Below the pieces are notes generated by a model that searched no databases, was not told the DNA's origin, and saw nothing but the letters and a program-made list of their open reading frames with translations. DNA of 64,000 nucleotides, from positions 27,592,001 to 27,656,000 of the forward strand of contig NC_079884.1 of the NCBI RefSeq assembly GCF_029227915.1, read 5' to 3'. A program made the position numbers and the translations under genes. The first letter of the stretch is position 1. Every line of letters starts with the position of its first letter. Source of the DNA: Hydractinia symbiolongicarpus. Its lineage: Eukaryota; Cnidaria; Hydrozoa; Anthoathecata; Hydractiniidae. Below, piece by piece: positions 50,151 to 61,084 of this stretch.

Positions 50151-51265
50151 TTATAATATGATAAATGAGCCAAGTCTCCAAGGAATAACATTCTTCTTAA
50201 TTTGACATGATTGCTGGAATTCAGCCATTACATTAGGCTCTGTGGTAGCGCTTTATTTAAAAACTTAGATACATAGGTCTTTTCTTACTGTGGGACCAAT
50301 GCTAGCCGTTAGCGCGCGCTGAAAATATAGAGACAGTTTCAAAAACTCCATTTCATTGAATTTCTAACGGTGTCAATCCGTTTGAGTGACAACGGTTGCG
50401 TCACACATTCGTACCAACATGTATTTAGTGACCTTTTTTCGACATTACTAAGTTGTATCGCTTTCAAGAGTGAAACGATTGACTGTGGGACTTAATTGAA
50501 CTGATTCTGGACTGTGAGCTTATAAATGTGATAAATGAGCCAATTGGTCTCCAAGGAATAACATTCTTTTTAATTTGACATGATTGCTGGAATTCAGCGA
50601 TTACACCAGGCTCTGTGGTAGCGCTTTATTTACAAGCTTAGATAAATAAGTCTTTTCTTACTGTGGGACCAATCCTGGCCGTTAGCACGCGCTGAATAAA
50701 TATGAACAGTTTCAAAGACTACATTTCAAGGAACGTTTTAGCGGTGCAAATCCGTTTGAGTTAGAACGGTTCCGTCACATATTCGTACCAACATGTATTT
50801 AGCGATAGTATTCGGATATTACTATGCTGCATCGCTTCTAACAGTGAAACGTTTGACTGTGGGACTTAATTGAACTGGTTGTGGACTTTGACCTTATAAA
50901 TGTGATAAATGAGCCAGTTTGACTCCAAGAAATAACATTCTTTTTAGTTTGACATGATTGTGGGAAATCAGCGATTACATCAGGCTCTGTGGTAGCGCTT
51001 ATTTACAAATTTAGATAAATAAGTCTTTTTTACTGTGGGACCAATCCTCGCCGTTAGCGCGCGCTGAAAATATATAGACAGTTTCAAAAACTCCATTTCA
51101 TTGACTTTCTAGCGGTATAAAGCCGTTTAAGTTACAACAGTTGCACCACATATTCGTACCAACATGTGTTTAGCGATATTTTTTCTCATATTACTAGGTT
51201 GCATCTCTTTTAACAGTAAAACGACTGACTGCGGGACTTAATTGAACTGATTTTGGACTGTGACC
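50151..51265 (+). repeat. 1346-bp HOR, full-monomer part of the first unit (monomers 136-138)
   Basis: Monomers start at 50151, 50520 and 50894 (369, 374 and 372 bp). They recur at 51497-52611 and 54190-55304, with only a few differences seen by eye; one is CCAGTTTGACTCC versus GGCAGTTTGACTCC near 52259. Marks: CAGCCATTACATTAGG, GAGTGACAACGG, ACACCAGGCTC, AATATGAACAG, GGTTGTGGACTTTG. The truncated unit at 51266 follows. Confidence 0.88.
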
Positions 51266-51496
51266 TTATAAAGGTGATCCTAGCCGTTAGCGCGCGCTGA
51301 AAATATAGAGACAGTTTCAAAAATCCATTTCATTGACTTTCTAACGGTGTCAATCCGTTTGCGTTACAACGGTTGCGTCCCACATTCGTACCAACATGTA
51401 TTTAGTGATTTTCTTCCGATATTACTAAGTTCTATCGCTTTCAACAGTGAAACGATTGACTGTGGGAATAGATTGAACTGATTCTGGACTGTGACC
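51266..51496 (+). repeat. Truncated monomer 139 (231 bp)
   Basis: TTATAAAGGTGAT runs directly into CCTAGCCGTTAGCG. The same join and the same AAAGGTG variant occur at 52612 and 53959, so these three are copies of one event. The right part has CAAAAATCCATTTC and CGTTTGCGTTACAACGG. Confidence 0.92.
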
Positions 51497-52611
51497 TTAT
51501 AATATGATAAATGAGCCAAGTCTCCAAGGAATAACATTCTTCTTAATTTGACATGATTGCTGGAATTCAGCCATTACATTAGGCTCTGTGGTAGCGCTTT
51601 ATTTAAAAACTTAGATACATAGGTCTTTTCTTACTGTGGGACCAATGCTAGCCGTTAGCGCGCGCTGAAAATATAGAGACAGTTTCAAAAACTCCATTTC
51701 ATTGAATTTCTAACGGTGTCAATCCGTTTGAGTGACAACGGTTGCGTCACACATTCGTACCAACATGTATTTAGTGACCTTTTTTCGACATTACTAAGTT
51801 GTATCGCTTTCAAGAGTGAAACGATTGACTGTGGGACTTAATTGAACTGATTCTGGACTGTGAGCTTATAAATGTGATAAATGAGCCAATTGGTCTCCAA
51901 GGAATAACATTCTTTTTAATTTGACATGATTGCTGGAATTCAGCGATTACACCAGGCTCTGTGGTAGCGCTTTATTTACAAGCTTAGATAAATAAGTCTT
52001 TTCTTACTGTGGGACCAATCCTGGCCGTTAGCACGCGCTGAATAAATATGAACAGTTTCAAAGACTACATTTCAAGGAACGTTTTAGCGGTGCAAATCCG
52101 TTTGAGTTAGAACGGTTCCGTCACATATTCGTACCAACATGTATTTAGCGATAGTATTCGGATATTACTATGCTGCATCGCTTCTAACAGTGAAACGTTT
52201 GACTGTGGGACTTAATTGAACTGGTTGTGGACTTTGACCTTATAAATGTGATAAATGAGGCAGTTTGACTCCAAGAAATAACATTCTTTTTAGTTTGACA
52301 TGATTGTGGGAAATCAGCGATTACATCAGGCTCTGTGGTAGCGCTTATTTACAAATTTAGATAAATAAGTCTTTTTTACTGTGGGACCAATCCTCGCCGT
52401 TAGCGCGCGCTGAAAATATATAGACAGTTTCAAAAACTCCATTTCATTGACTTTCTAGCGGTATAAAGCCGTTTAAGTTACAACAGTTGCACCACATATT
52501 CGTACCAACATGTGTTTAGCGATATTTTTTCTCATATTACTAGGTTGCATCTCTTTTAACAGTAAAACGACTGACTGCGGGACTTAATTGAACTGATTTT
52601 GGACTGTGACC
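51266..52611 (+). repeat. 1346-bp HOR, unit with truncated monomer first (231+369+374+372)
   Basis: Monomers start at 51266 (231 bp, truncated), 51497, 51866 and 52240. The unit is not a whole multiple of 372 bp, because its first member lacks about 140 bp. The same length and order occur at 43959-45304, 52612-53958 (1347 bp, changed interior) and 53959-55304, so the deleted form is a fixed part of the HOR. Confidence 0.9.
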
Positions 52612-52842
52612 TTATAAAGGTGATCCTAGCCGTTAGCGCGCGCTGAAAATATAGAGACAGTTTCAAAAATCCATTTCATTGACTTTCTAACGGTGTCAAT
52701 CCGTTTGCGTTACAACGGTTGCGTCCCACATTCGTACCAACATGTATTTAGTGATTTTCTTCCGATATTACTAAGTTCTATCGCTTTCAACAGTGAAACG
52801 ATTGACTGTGGGAATAGATTGAACTGATTCTGGACTGTGACC
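52612..52842 (+). repeat. Truncated monomer 143 (231 bp)
   Basis: It has the same join as the monomer at 51266 (AAAGGTGAT then CCTAGCC) and the same right part; by eye the two are identical. The start-to-start distance is 1346 bp. Confidence 0.92.
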
Positions 52843-53958
52843 TTATAATATGATAAATGAGCCAAGTCTCCAAGGAATAACATTCTTCTTAATTTGACAT
52901 GATTGCTGGAATTCAGCCATTACATTAGGCTCTGTGGTAGCGCTTTATTTAAAAACTTAGATACATAGGTCTTTTCTTACTGTGGGACCAATGCTAGCCG
53001 TTAGCGCGCGCTGAAAATATAGAGACAGTTTCAAAAACTCCATTTCATTGAATTTCTAACGGTGTCAATCCGTTTGAGTGACAACGGTTGCGTCACACAT
53101 TCGTACCAACATGTATTTAGTGACCTTTTTTCGACATTACTAAGTTGTATCACTTTCAACAGTGAAACAATTGACTGTGGGAATTAATTGAACTGATTTT
53201 GATCTGTGACCTTATAAATGTTATAAGTGAGATAATTGGACTCCAAGAAATAACAATCTTTTTAATTTGACATGATTGTGGGAAATCAGCGATTACATCA
53301 GGCTCTGTGGTAGCGCTTTATTTAAAAATTTAGATAAATAAATCTTTTCTTACTGTGGGATTAATCCTGGCCGTTAGCACCCGCTGAATAAATAGGAACA
53401 GCTCCAAAGACTACATTTCGATGAACTTTCTAGCGGTATAAATCCGTTTGAGTTACAACAGATGCGTCACATATTCGTACCAACATGTACTTAGCGATAG
53501 TATTCGGATATTACTAGGTTGCATCGCTTTTAACAGTGAAACGTTTGACTGTGGGACTTAATTGAACTAACTTTGGACTTTGACCTGTTAAATGTGATAA
53601 ATGAGACAATTGGACTCCAAGAAATAACAATCTTCTTAACTTGACATGATTACTGGAACTCAGCGATTACAATGGCGCTGTGGTAGCGCTTCGTTTAAAA
53701 ATTTAGATACATAGGTCTTTTCTTACTGTGGGACCAATGCTAGCCGTTAGCGCGCGCTGAAAATATAGAGACAGTTTCAAAAACTCCATTTCATTGAATT
53801 TCTAACGGTGTCAATCCGTTTGAGTTACAACAGTTGCACCACATATTCGTACCAACATGTGTTTAGCGATATTTTTTCTCATATTACTAGGTCGCATCTC
53901 TTTTAACAGTGAAACGACTGACTGCGGGACTTAATTGAACTGATTTTGGACTGTGACC
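52612..53958 (+). repeat. 1347-bp HOR, variant unit with replaced interior
   Basis: Monomers start at 52612 (231 bp, truncated), 52843, 53212 and 53586. It matches the preceding unit until about 53150, then changes to AACAGTGAAACAATTGACTG and two monomers that match 49406-49.9 kb at offset 3806. The last one then switches to GTTGCACCACATATTCG with GTGTTTAGCG. Total length is kept to within one base, as expected from gene-conversion-like replacement or paired in-register exchanges. Confidence 0.84.
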
Positions 53959-54189
53959 TTATAAAGGTGATCCTAGCCGTTAGCGCGCGCTGAAAATATA
54001 GAGACAGTTTCAAAAATCCATTTCATTGACTTTCTAACGGTGTCAATCCGTTTGCGTTACAACGGTTGCGTCCCACATTCGTACCAACATGTATTTAGTG
54101 ATTTTCTTCCGATATTACTAAGTTCTATCGCTTTCAACAGTGAAACGATTGACTGTGGGAATAGATTGAACTGATTCTGGACTGTGACC
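53959..54189 (+). repeat. Truncated monomer 147 (231 bp)
   Basis: Same AAAGGTGAT-CCTAGCC join and 231-bp length as the two preceding truncated monomers, 1347 bp downstream of the one at 52612. Confidence 0.92.
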
Positions 54190-55304
54190 TTATAATATGA
54201 TAAATGAGCCAAGTCTCCAAGGAATAACATTCTTCTTAATTTGACATGATTGCTGGAATTCAGCCATTACATTAGGCTCTGTGGTAGCGCTTTATTTAAA
54301 AACTTAGATACATAGGTCTTTTCTTACTGTGGGACCAATGCTAGCCGTTAGCGCGCGCTGAAAATATAGAGACAGTTTCAAAAACTCCATTTCATTGAAT
54401 TTCTAACGGTGTCAATCCGTTTGAGTTACAACGGTTGCGTCACACATTCGTACCAACATGTATTTAGTGACTTTTTTTCGACATTACTAAGTTGTATCGC
54501 TTTCAAGAGTGAAACAATTGACTGTGGGACTTAATTGAACTGATTCTGGACTGTGAGCTTATAAATGTGATAAATGAGCCAATTGGTCTCCAAGGAATAA
54601 CATTCTTTTTAATTTGACATGATTGCTGGAATTCAGCGATTACATCAGGCTCTGTGGTAGCGCTTTATTTACAAGCTTAGATAAATAAGTCTTTTCTTAC
54701 TGTGGGACCAATCCTAGCCGTTAGCACGCGCTGAATAAATAGGAACAGTTTCAAAGACTACATTTCAAGGAACGTTTTAGCGGTGCAAATCCGTTTGAGT
54801 TAGAACGGTTCCGTCACATATTCGTACCAACATGTATTTAGCGATAGTATTCGGATATTACTATGCTGCATCGCTTCTAACAGTGAAACGTTTGACTGTG
54901 GGACTTAATTGAACTGGTTGTGGACTTTGACCTTATAAATGTGATAAATGAGCCAGTTTGACTCCAAGAAATAACATTCTTTTTAGTTTGACATGATTGT
55001 GGGAAATCAGCGATTACATCAGGCTCTGTGGTAGCGCTTATTTACAAATTTAGATAAATAAGTCTTTTTTACTGTGGGACCAATCCTCGCCGTTAGCGCG
55101 CGCTGAAAATATATAGACAGTTTCAAAAACTCCATTTCATTGACTTTCTAGCGGTATAAAGCCGTTTAAGTTACAACAGTTGCACCACATATTCGTACCA
55201 ACATGTGTTTAGCGATATTTTTTCTCATATTACTAGGTTGCATCTCTTTTAACAGTAAAACGACTGACTGCGGGACTTAATTGAACTGATTTTGGACTGT
55301 GACC
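53959..55304 (+). repeat. 1346-bp HOR, last full unit
   Basis: Monomers start at 53959 (231 bp, truncated), 54190, 54559 and 54933. Differences from 51266-52611: GAGTTACAACGG instead of GAGTGACAACGG, AAACAATTGACTG near 54516, ACATCAGGCTC, and CCTAGCCGTTAGCACGCGC near 54713. It is therefore a slightly older or separately converted copy. Confidence 0.88.
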
Positions 55305-55535
55305 TTATAAATGTGATCCTAGCCGTTAGCGCGCGCTGAAAATAAAGAGACAGTTTCAAAAATCCATTTCATTGACCTTCTAACTGTGTCAATCAGTTTG
55401 AGTTACAACGGTTGGGTCACATATTCGTACCAACATGTATTTAGCGATATTTGTCAGATAATACTAGGTTGCATCGCTTCTAACAGTGAAACGATTGACT
55501 TTGGGACTTAATTGAAGTAACTTTGGACTTTGACC
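55305..55535 (+). repeat. Truncated monomer 151 (231 bp), chimeric right part
   Basis: The join reads TTATAAATGTGAT then CCTAGCC, with T where the three preceding copies have G. The right part is not the one usual for truncated units: after CAAAAATCCATTTCATTGACC it becomes type G-like (CTGTGTCAATCAGTTTGAG, TTTGTCAGATAATAC, GACTTTGGGAC) as at 45130. The 231-bp length is unchanged. Confidence 0.9.
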
Positions 55536-56282
55536 TGATAAATGTGATAAATGAGACAATTGGACTCCAAGAAATAACATTCTTCTTAACTTGACATGAT
55601 TGCCGGAGCTCAGAGATTACACTGGGCGCTGTGGTAGCGCTTCATTTAAAAATTTAGATAAATAAGTCATTCTTTACTGTGGGACCAATCCTAGCCGTTA
55701 TCGCGCGCTGAAGAAACAGCGACAGTTTCAAAACCTACATCTCACTGACTTTTTAACGGTGTCAGTCCGTTTGAATTACAACGGTTGGGTCACATATTCG
55801 TACCAACATGTACTTAGCGATATTTTTTCTGATATTACTATGATGCATCGCATTTAACAGTCAAACGATTGACTGTGGGACTTAATTGAACTAACTTTGG
55901 ACTGTGACCTGTTAAATGTGATAAATGAGACAATTGGACTCCAAGAAACAACATTCTTCTTAATTTGACATAATTGCCGGAACTCAGCGATTACACGGGT
56001 CGCTGTGGTAGCGCTTCATTTAAAAATTTAGATAAAAAAGTCATTCTTTACTGTGGGACAAATCCTAGCCGTCATCGCGCGCTGAAGAAATAGCGACAAT
56101 TTCAAAAACTACATCTCACTGACTTTCTAACGGTGTCAGTCCGTTTGAGTTACAACGGTTGCGTCACACATTCGTACCAACATGTATTTAGTGATTTTCT
56201 TCCGATATTACTAAGTTCTATCCCTTTCAACAGTGAAACCATTGACTGTGGTAATAGATTGAACTGATTCTGGACTGTGACC
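55536..56282 (+). repeat. F monomers 152-153
   Basis: Starts at 55536 and 55910; they match 45305/47540 and 45679/47914. Marks are GCCGGAGCTCAG, CAAAACCTACATCTC, GATGCATCGCATTTAAC and ACACGGGTCGC. The end of the second passes to GATTTTCTTCCGATATTAC with CTATCCCTTTC. Confidence 0.8.
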
Positions 56283-56615
56283 TTATAATATGATAAATGA
56301 GCCAAGTCTCCAAGGAATAACATTCTTTTTAATTTGACATGATTGCTGGAATTCAGCGATTACATTAGGCTATGTCGTAGTGCTTTATTTAAAAACTTAG
56401 ATAAATAAGTCGCGCAGAATAAATAGGAACTGTTTCAAAGACTACATTTCATTGACTTTTTAGCGGCATAAATCCATTTGAGTTACAACGGTTCCGTCAC
56501 ATACTCGTACCAACATGTATTTAGCGATAGTATTCGGATATTACTAGGTTGCATCGCTTTCAACAGTGAAACGATTGACTGTGGGAATAGATTGAACTGA
56601 TTCTGGACTGTGACC
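56283..56615 (+). repeat. Monomer 154 with a 36-bp internal deletion (333 bp)
   Basis: AAACTTAGATAAATAAGTC is joined directly to GCGCAGAATAAATAGG near 56411. Related C monomers have about 36 more bases there, running from TTTTCTTACTG to CCGTTAGCAC. The loss removes the left part of the GC box. It is a different deletion from the 231-bp form, and I saw only this one copy. Its left break again lies at the edge of the AT-rich box. Confidence 0.88.
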
Positions 56616-57731
56616 TTGTAATATGATAAATGAGCCAAGTCTCCAAGGAATAACATTCTTCTTAATTTGACATGATTGCTGGAATTCGGTGATTACATTA
56701 GGCTCTGTGGTAGCGCTTTATTTAAAAACTTAGATACATAGGTCTTTTCTTACTGTGGGACCAATGCTAGCCGTTAGCGCGCGCTGAAAATATAGAGACA
56801 GTTTCAAAAACTCCATTTCATTGAATTTCTAACGGTGTCAATCCGTTTGAGTTACAACGGTTGCGTCACACATTCGTACCAACATGTATTTAGTGACTTT
56901 TTTTCGACATTACTAAGTTGTATCGCTTTCAAGAGTGAAACGATTGACTGTGGGACTTAATTGAACTGATTCTGGACTGTGAGCTTATAAATGTGATAAA
57001 TGAGCCAATTGGTCTCCAAGGAATAACATTCTTTTTAATTTGACATGATTGCTGGAATTCAGCGATTACATCAGGCTCTGTGGTAGCGCTTTATTTACAA
57101 GCTTAGATAAATAAGTCTTTTCTTACTGTGGGACCAATCCTAGCCGTTAGTGCGCGCTGAAGAAATAGAGACAGTCTCAAAAACTACGTTTCATTGACCT
57201 TCTAACAGTGTCAATCAGTTTGAGTTACAACGGTTGGGTCACATATTCGTACCAACATGTATTTAGCGATATTTGTCAGATAATACTAGGTTGCATCGCT
57301 TCTAACAGTGAAACGATTGACTTTGGGACTTAATTGAAGTAACTTTGGACTTTGACCTGATAAATGTGATAAATGAGACAATTGGACTCCAAGAAATAAC
57401 ATTCTTCTTAACTTGACATGATTGCCGGAGCTCAGCGATTACACTGGGCACTGTGGTAGCGCTTCATATAAAAATTTAGATAAATAAGTCATTTTTTACT
57501 GTGGGACCAATCCTAGCCGTTATCGCGCGCTGAAGAAATAGCGACAGTTTCAAAACCTACATCTCACTGACTTTCTAACGGTGTCAGTCCGTTTGAATTA
57601 CAACGGTTGGGTCACATATTCGTACCAACATGTATTTAGCGATATTTTTTCTGATATTACTATGATGCATCGCTTTCAACAGTGAAACGATTGACTGTGG
57701 GAATAGATTGAACTGATTCTGGACTGTGACC
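56616..57731 (+). repeat. 3-mer HOR (1116 bp), copy 1
   Basis: Monomers start at 56616, 56985 and 57358. The start TTGTAATATG, GAATTCGGTGATTAC, TTAGTGCGCGC, GGGCACTGTGG and CTTCATATAAAAATT are private marks. The third monomer goes from an F-type body (GATGCATCGC) into CTTTCAACAGTG with GAATAGATTG at its end, which is the junction that allowed tandem copying. Confidence 0.92.
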
Positions 57732-58847
57732 TTGTAATATGATAAATGAGCCAAGTCTCCAAGGAATAACATTCTTCTTAATTTGACATGATTGCTGGAA
57801 TTCGGTGATTACATTAGGCTCTGTGGTAGCGCTTTATTTAAAAACTTAGATACATAGGTCTTTTCTTACTGTGGGACCAATGCTAGCCGTTAGCGCGCGC
57901 TGAAAATATAGAGACAGTTTCAAAAACTCCATTTCATTGAATTTCTAACGGTGTCAATCCGTTTGAGTTACAACGGTTGCGTCACACATTCGTACCAACA
58001 TGTATTTAGTGACTTTTTTTCGACATTACTAAGTTGTATCGCTTTCAAGAGTGAAACGATTGACTGTGGGACTTAATTGAACTGATTCTGGACTGTGAGC
58101 TTATAAATGTGATAAATGAGCCAATTGGTCTCCAAGGAATAACATTCTTTTTAATTTGACATGATTGCTGGAATTCAGCGATTACATCAGGCTCTGTGGT
58201 AGCGCTTTATTTACAAGCTTAGATAAATAAGTCTTTTCTTACTGTGGGACCAATCCTAGCCGTTAGTGCGCGCTGAAGAAATAGAGACAGTCTCAAAAAC
58301 TACGTTTCATTGACCTTCTAACAGTGTCAATCAGTTTGAGTTACAACGGTTGGGTCACATATTCGTACCAACATGTATTTAGCGATATTTGTCAGATAAT
58401 ACTAGGTTGCATCGCTTCTAACAGTGAAACGATTGACTTTGGGACTTAATTGAAGTAACTTTGGACTTTGACCTGATAAATGTGATAAATGAGACAATTG
58501 GACTCCAAGAAATAACATTCTTCTTAACTTGACATGATTGCCGGAGCTCAGCGATTACACTGGGCACTGTGGTAGCGCTTCATATAAAAATTTAGATAAA
58601 TAAGTCATTTTTTACTGTGGGACCAATCCTAGCCGTTATCGCGCGCTGAAGAAATAGCGACAGTTTCAAAACCTACATCTCACTGACTTTCTAACGGTGT
58701 CAGTCCGTTTGAATTACAACGGTTGGGTCACATATTCGTACCAACATGTATTTAGCGATATTTTTTCTGATATTACTATGATGCATCGCTTTCAACAGTG
58801 AAACGATTGACTGTGGGAATAGATTGAACTGATTCTGGACTGTGACC
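57732..58847 (+). repeat. 3-mer HOR (1116 bp), copy 2
   Basis: Monomers start at 57732, 58101 and 58474, exactly 1116 bp after their partners. I found no difference from copy 1 over the whole unit by eye. A third copy starts at 58848 but departs within its first monomer (TTAGCACGCGC near 59005, then GATTTTCTTCCG near 59127). Confidence 0.92.
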
Positions 58848-61084
58848 TTGTAATATGATAAATGAGCCAAGTCTCCAAGGAATAACATTCTTCTTAATTT
58901 GACATGATTGCTGGAATTCGGTGATTACATTAGGCTCTGTGGTAGCGCTTTATTTAAAAACTTAGATACATAGGTCTTTTCTTACTGTGGGACCAATGCT
59001 AGCCGTTAGCACGCGCTGAAAATATAGAGACAGTTTCAAAAACTCCATTTCATTGAATTTCTAACGGTGTCAATCCGTTTGAGTTACAACGGTTGCGTCA
59101 CACATTCGTACCAACATGTATTTAGTGATTTTCTTCCGATATTACTAAGTTGTATCGCTTTCAACAGTGAAACAATTGACTGTGGGAATTAATTGAACTG
59201 ATTTTGATCTGTGACCTTATAAATGTTATAAGTGAGACAATTGGACTCCAAGAAATAATATTCTTTTTAATTTGACATGATTGTGGGAAATTAGCGATTA
59301 CATCAGGCTCTGTGGTAGCGCTTTATTTAAAAATTTAGATAATTAAATCTTTTCCTACTGTGGGACCAATCCTGGCCGTTAGCACGCGCTGAATAAATAG
59401 GAACAGTTTCAAAGACTAAATTTCAAGGACCGTTTTAGCGGTGCAAATCCGTTTGAGTTAGAACGCTTCCGTCACAAATTTGTACCAACATGTATTTAGC
59501 GATAGTATTCGGATATTACTATGCTGCATCGCTTCTAACAGTGAAACGTTTGACTGTGGGACTTAATTGAACTGGTTTAGGACTTTGACCTTATAAATGT
59601 GATAAATGAGCCAGTTTGACTCCAAGAAATAACATTCTTTTTAGTTTGACATGATTGTGGGAAATCAGCGATTACATCAGGCTCTGTGGTAGCGCTTATT
59701 TACAAATTTAGATGAATAAGTCATTCTTTACTGTGGGACCAATCCTAGCCGTTAGTGCGCACTGAAGAAATAGCGACAGTTTCAAAACCTACATCTCACT
59801 GACTTTCTAACGGTGTCAGTCCGTTTGAATTATAACGGTTGCGTCACACATTCGTACCAACATGTATTTAGCGATATTTTTTCTGATATTACTATGATGA
59901 AACGCTTTTAACAGTGAAACGATTGACTGTGGGACTTAATTGAAATAACTTTGGACTGTGACCTGTTAAATGTGATAAATGAGACAATTGGACTCCAAGA
60001 AATAACATTCTTCCTAATTTGACTTAATATCCGGAATTCAGCGATTACACGGGGCGCTGTGGTAGCGCTTCATTTAAAAATTTAGATAAAAAAGTCATTC
60101 TTTACTGTGGGACCAATCCTAGCCGTTATCGCGCGCTGAAGAAATAGCGACAGTTTCAAAAACTACATCTCACTGACTTTCTAACGGTGTCAGTCCGTTT
60201 GAGTTACAACGGTTGCGTCACACATTCGTACCAACATGTATTTAGTGATTTTCTTCCGATATTACTAAGTTGTATCGCTTTCAACAGTGAAACAATTGAC
60301 TGTGGGAATTAATTGAACTGATTTTGATCTGTGACCTTATAAATGTTATAAGTGAGACAATTGGACTCCAAGAAATAATATTCTTTTTAATTTGACATGA
60401 TTGTGGGAAATTAGCGATTACATCAGGCTCTGTGGTAGCGCTTTATTTAAAAATTTAGATAATTGAATCTTTTCCTACTGTGGGACCAATCCTAGCCGTT
60501 ACTTCGCGCTGAAGAAATAGGAACAGTTTCAAAAAATACATCTCACTGACTTTCTAACGGTGTCAGTCCGTGTGAATTACAACGGTTGGGTCACATATTG
60601 GTACCAACATGTATTTAGCGATATTTTTTCTGATATTACTATGTTGCATCGCTTTTAACAGTGAAACGATTGACTGTGGGACTTAATTGAACTAACTTTG
60701 GACTGTGACCTGTTAAATGTGATAAATGAGACAATTGGACTCCAAGATATAACATTTTTACTTAATTTGACGTGATTCCCTGAACTCAGCGATTACATTG
60801 GGCGATGTGGGAGCGCTTCATTTAAAAATTTAGATAAATAAGTCATTCTTTACTGTGGGACCAATCCTAGCCGTTATCGCGCGCTGAAGAAATAGCGACA
60901 GTTTCCAAAACTACATTTCATTGACTTTCTAACAGTATCAATCCGCTTCAGTTACAACAGTTGCGTCACATATTCGTACCAACATGTACTTATCGATAGT
61001 ATTCGGATATTAATAGGTTGCATCGCTTTTGACAATGAAACGTTTGACTGCGGGACTTAATTGAACTGATTTTGGACTTTGACC
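58848..61084 (+). repeat. Mixed monomers 161-166
   Basis: Starts: 58848, 59217, 59591, 59964, 60337, 60711. The monomers at 59217 and 60337 (1120 bp apart, about three units) share a left part with AATAATATTC, GAAATTAGCG and GATAATT, but then differ: the first goes to C type and the second to E-like TTACTTCGCGC. Several singletons occur, for example GACTTAATATCCGG and GATGAAACGC. Confidence 0.78.

Noticed and set aside
50151-50165. Bacterial-type promoter from TTGACA and TATAAT look-alikes
   Set aside because: TTGACATGATT and TTATAATATG occur in many monomers, but they are not at promoter spacing, do not precede any gene and stand in a eukaryotic-style satellite.
57584-57772. A 62-codon open frame on the minus strand, repeated at 58700-58888
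   Set aside because: The two copies are the same because of the 1116-bp duplication. The frame spans a monomer boundary and is closed in related monomers.
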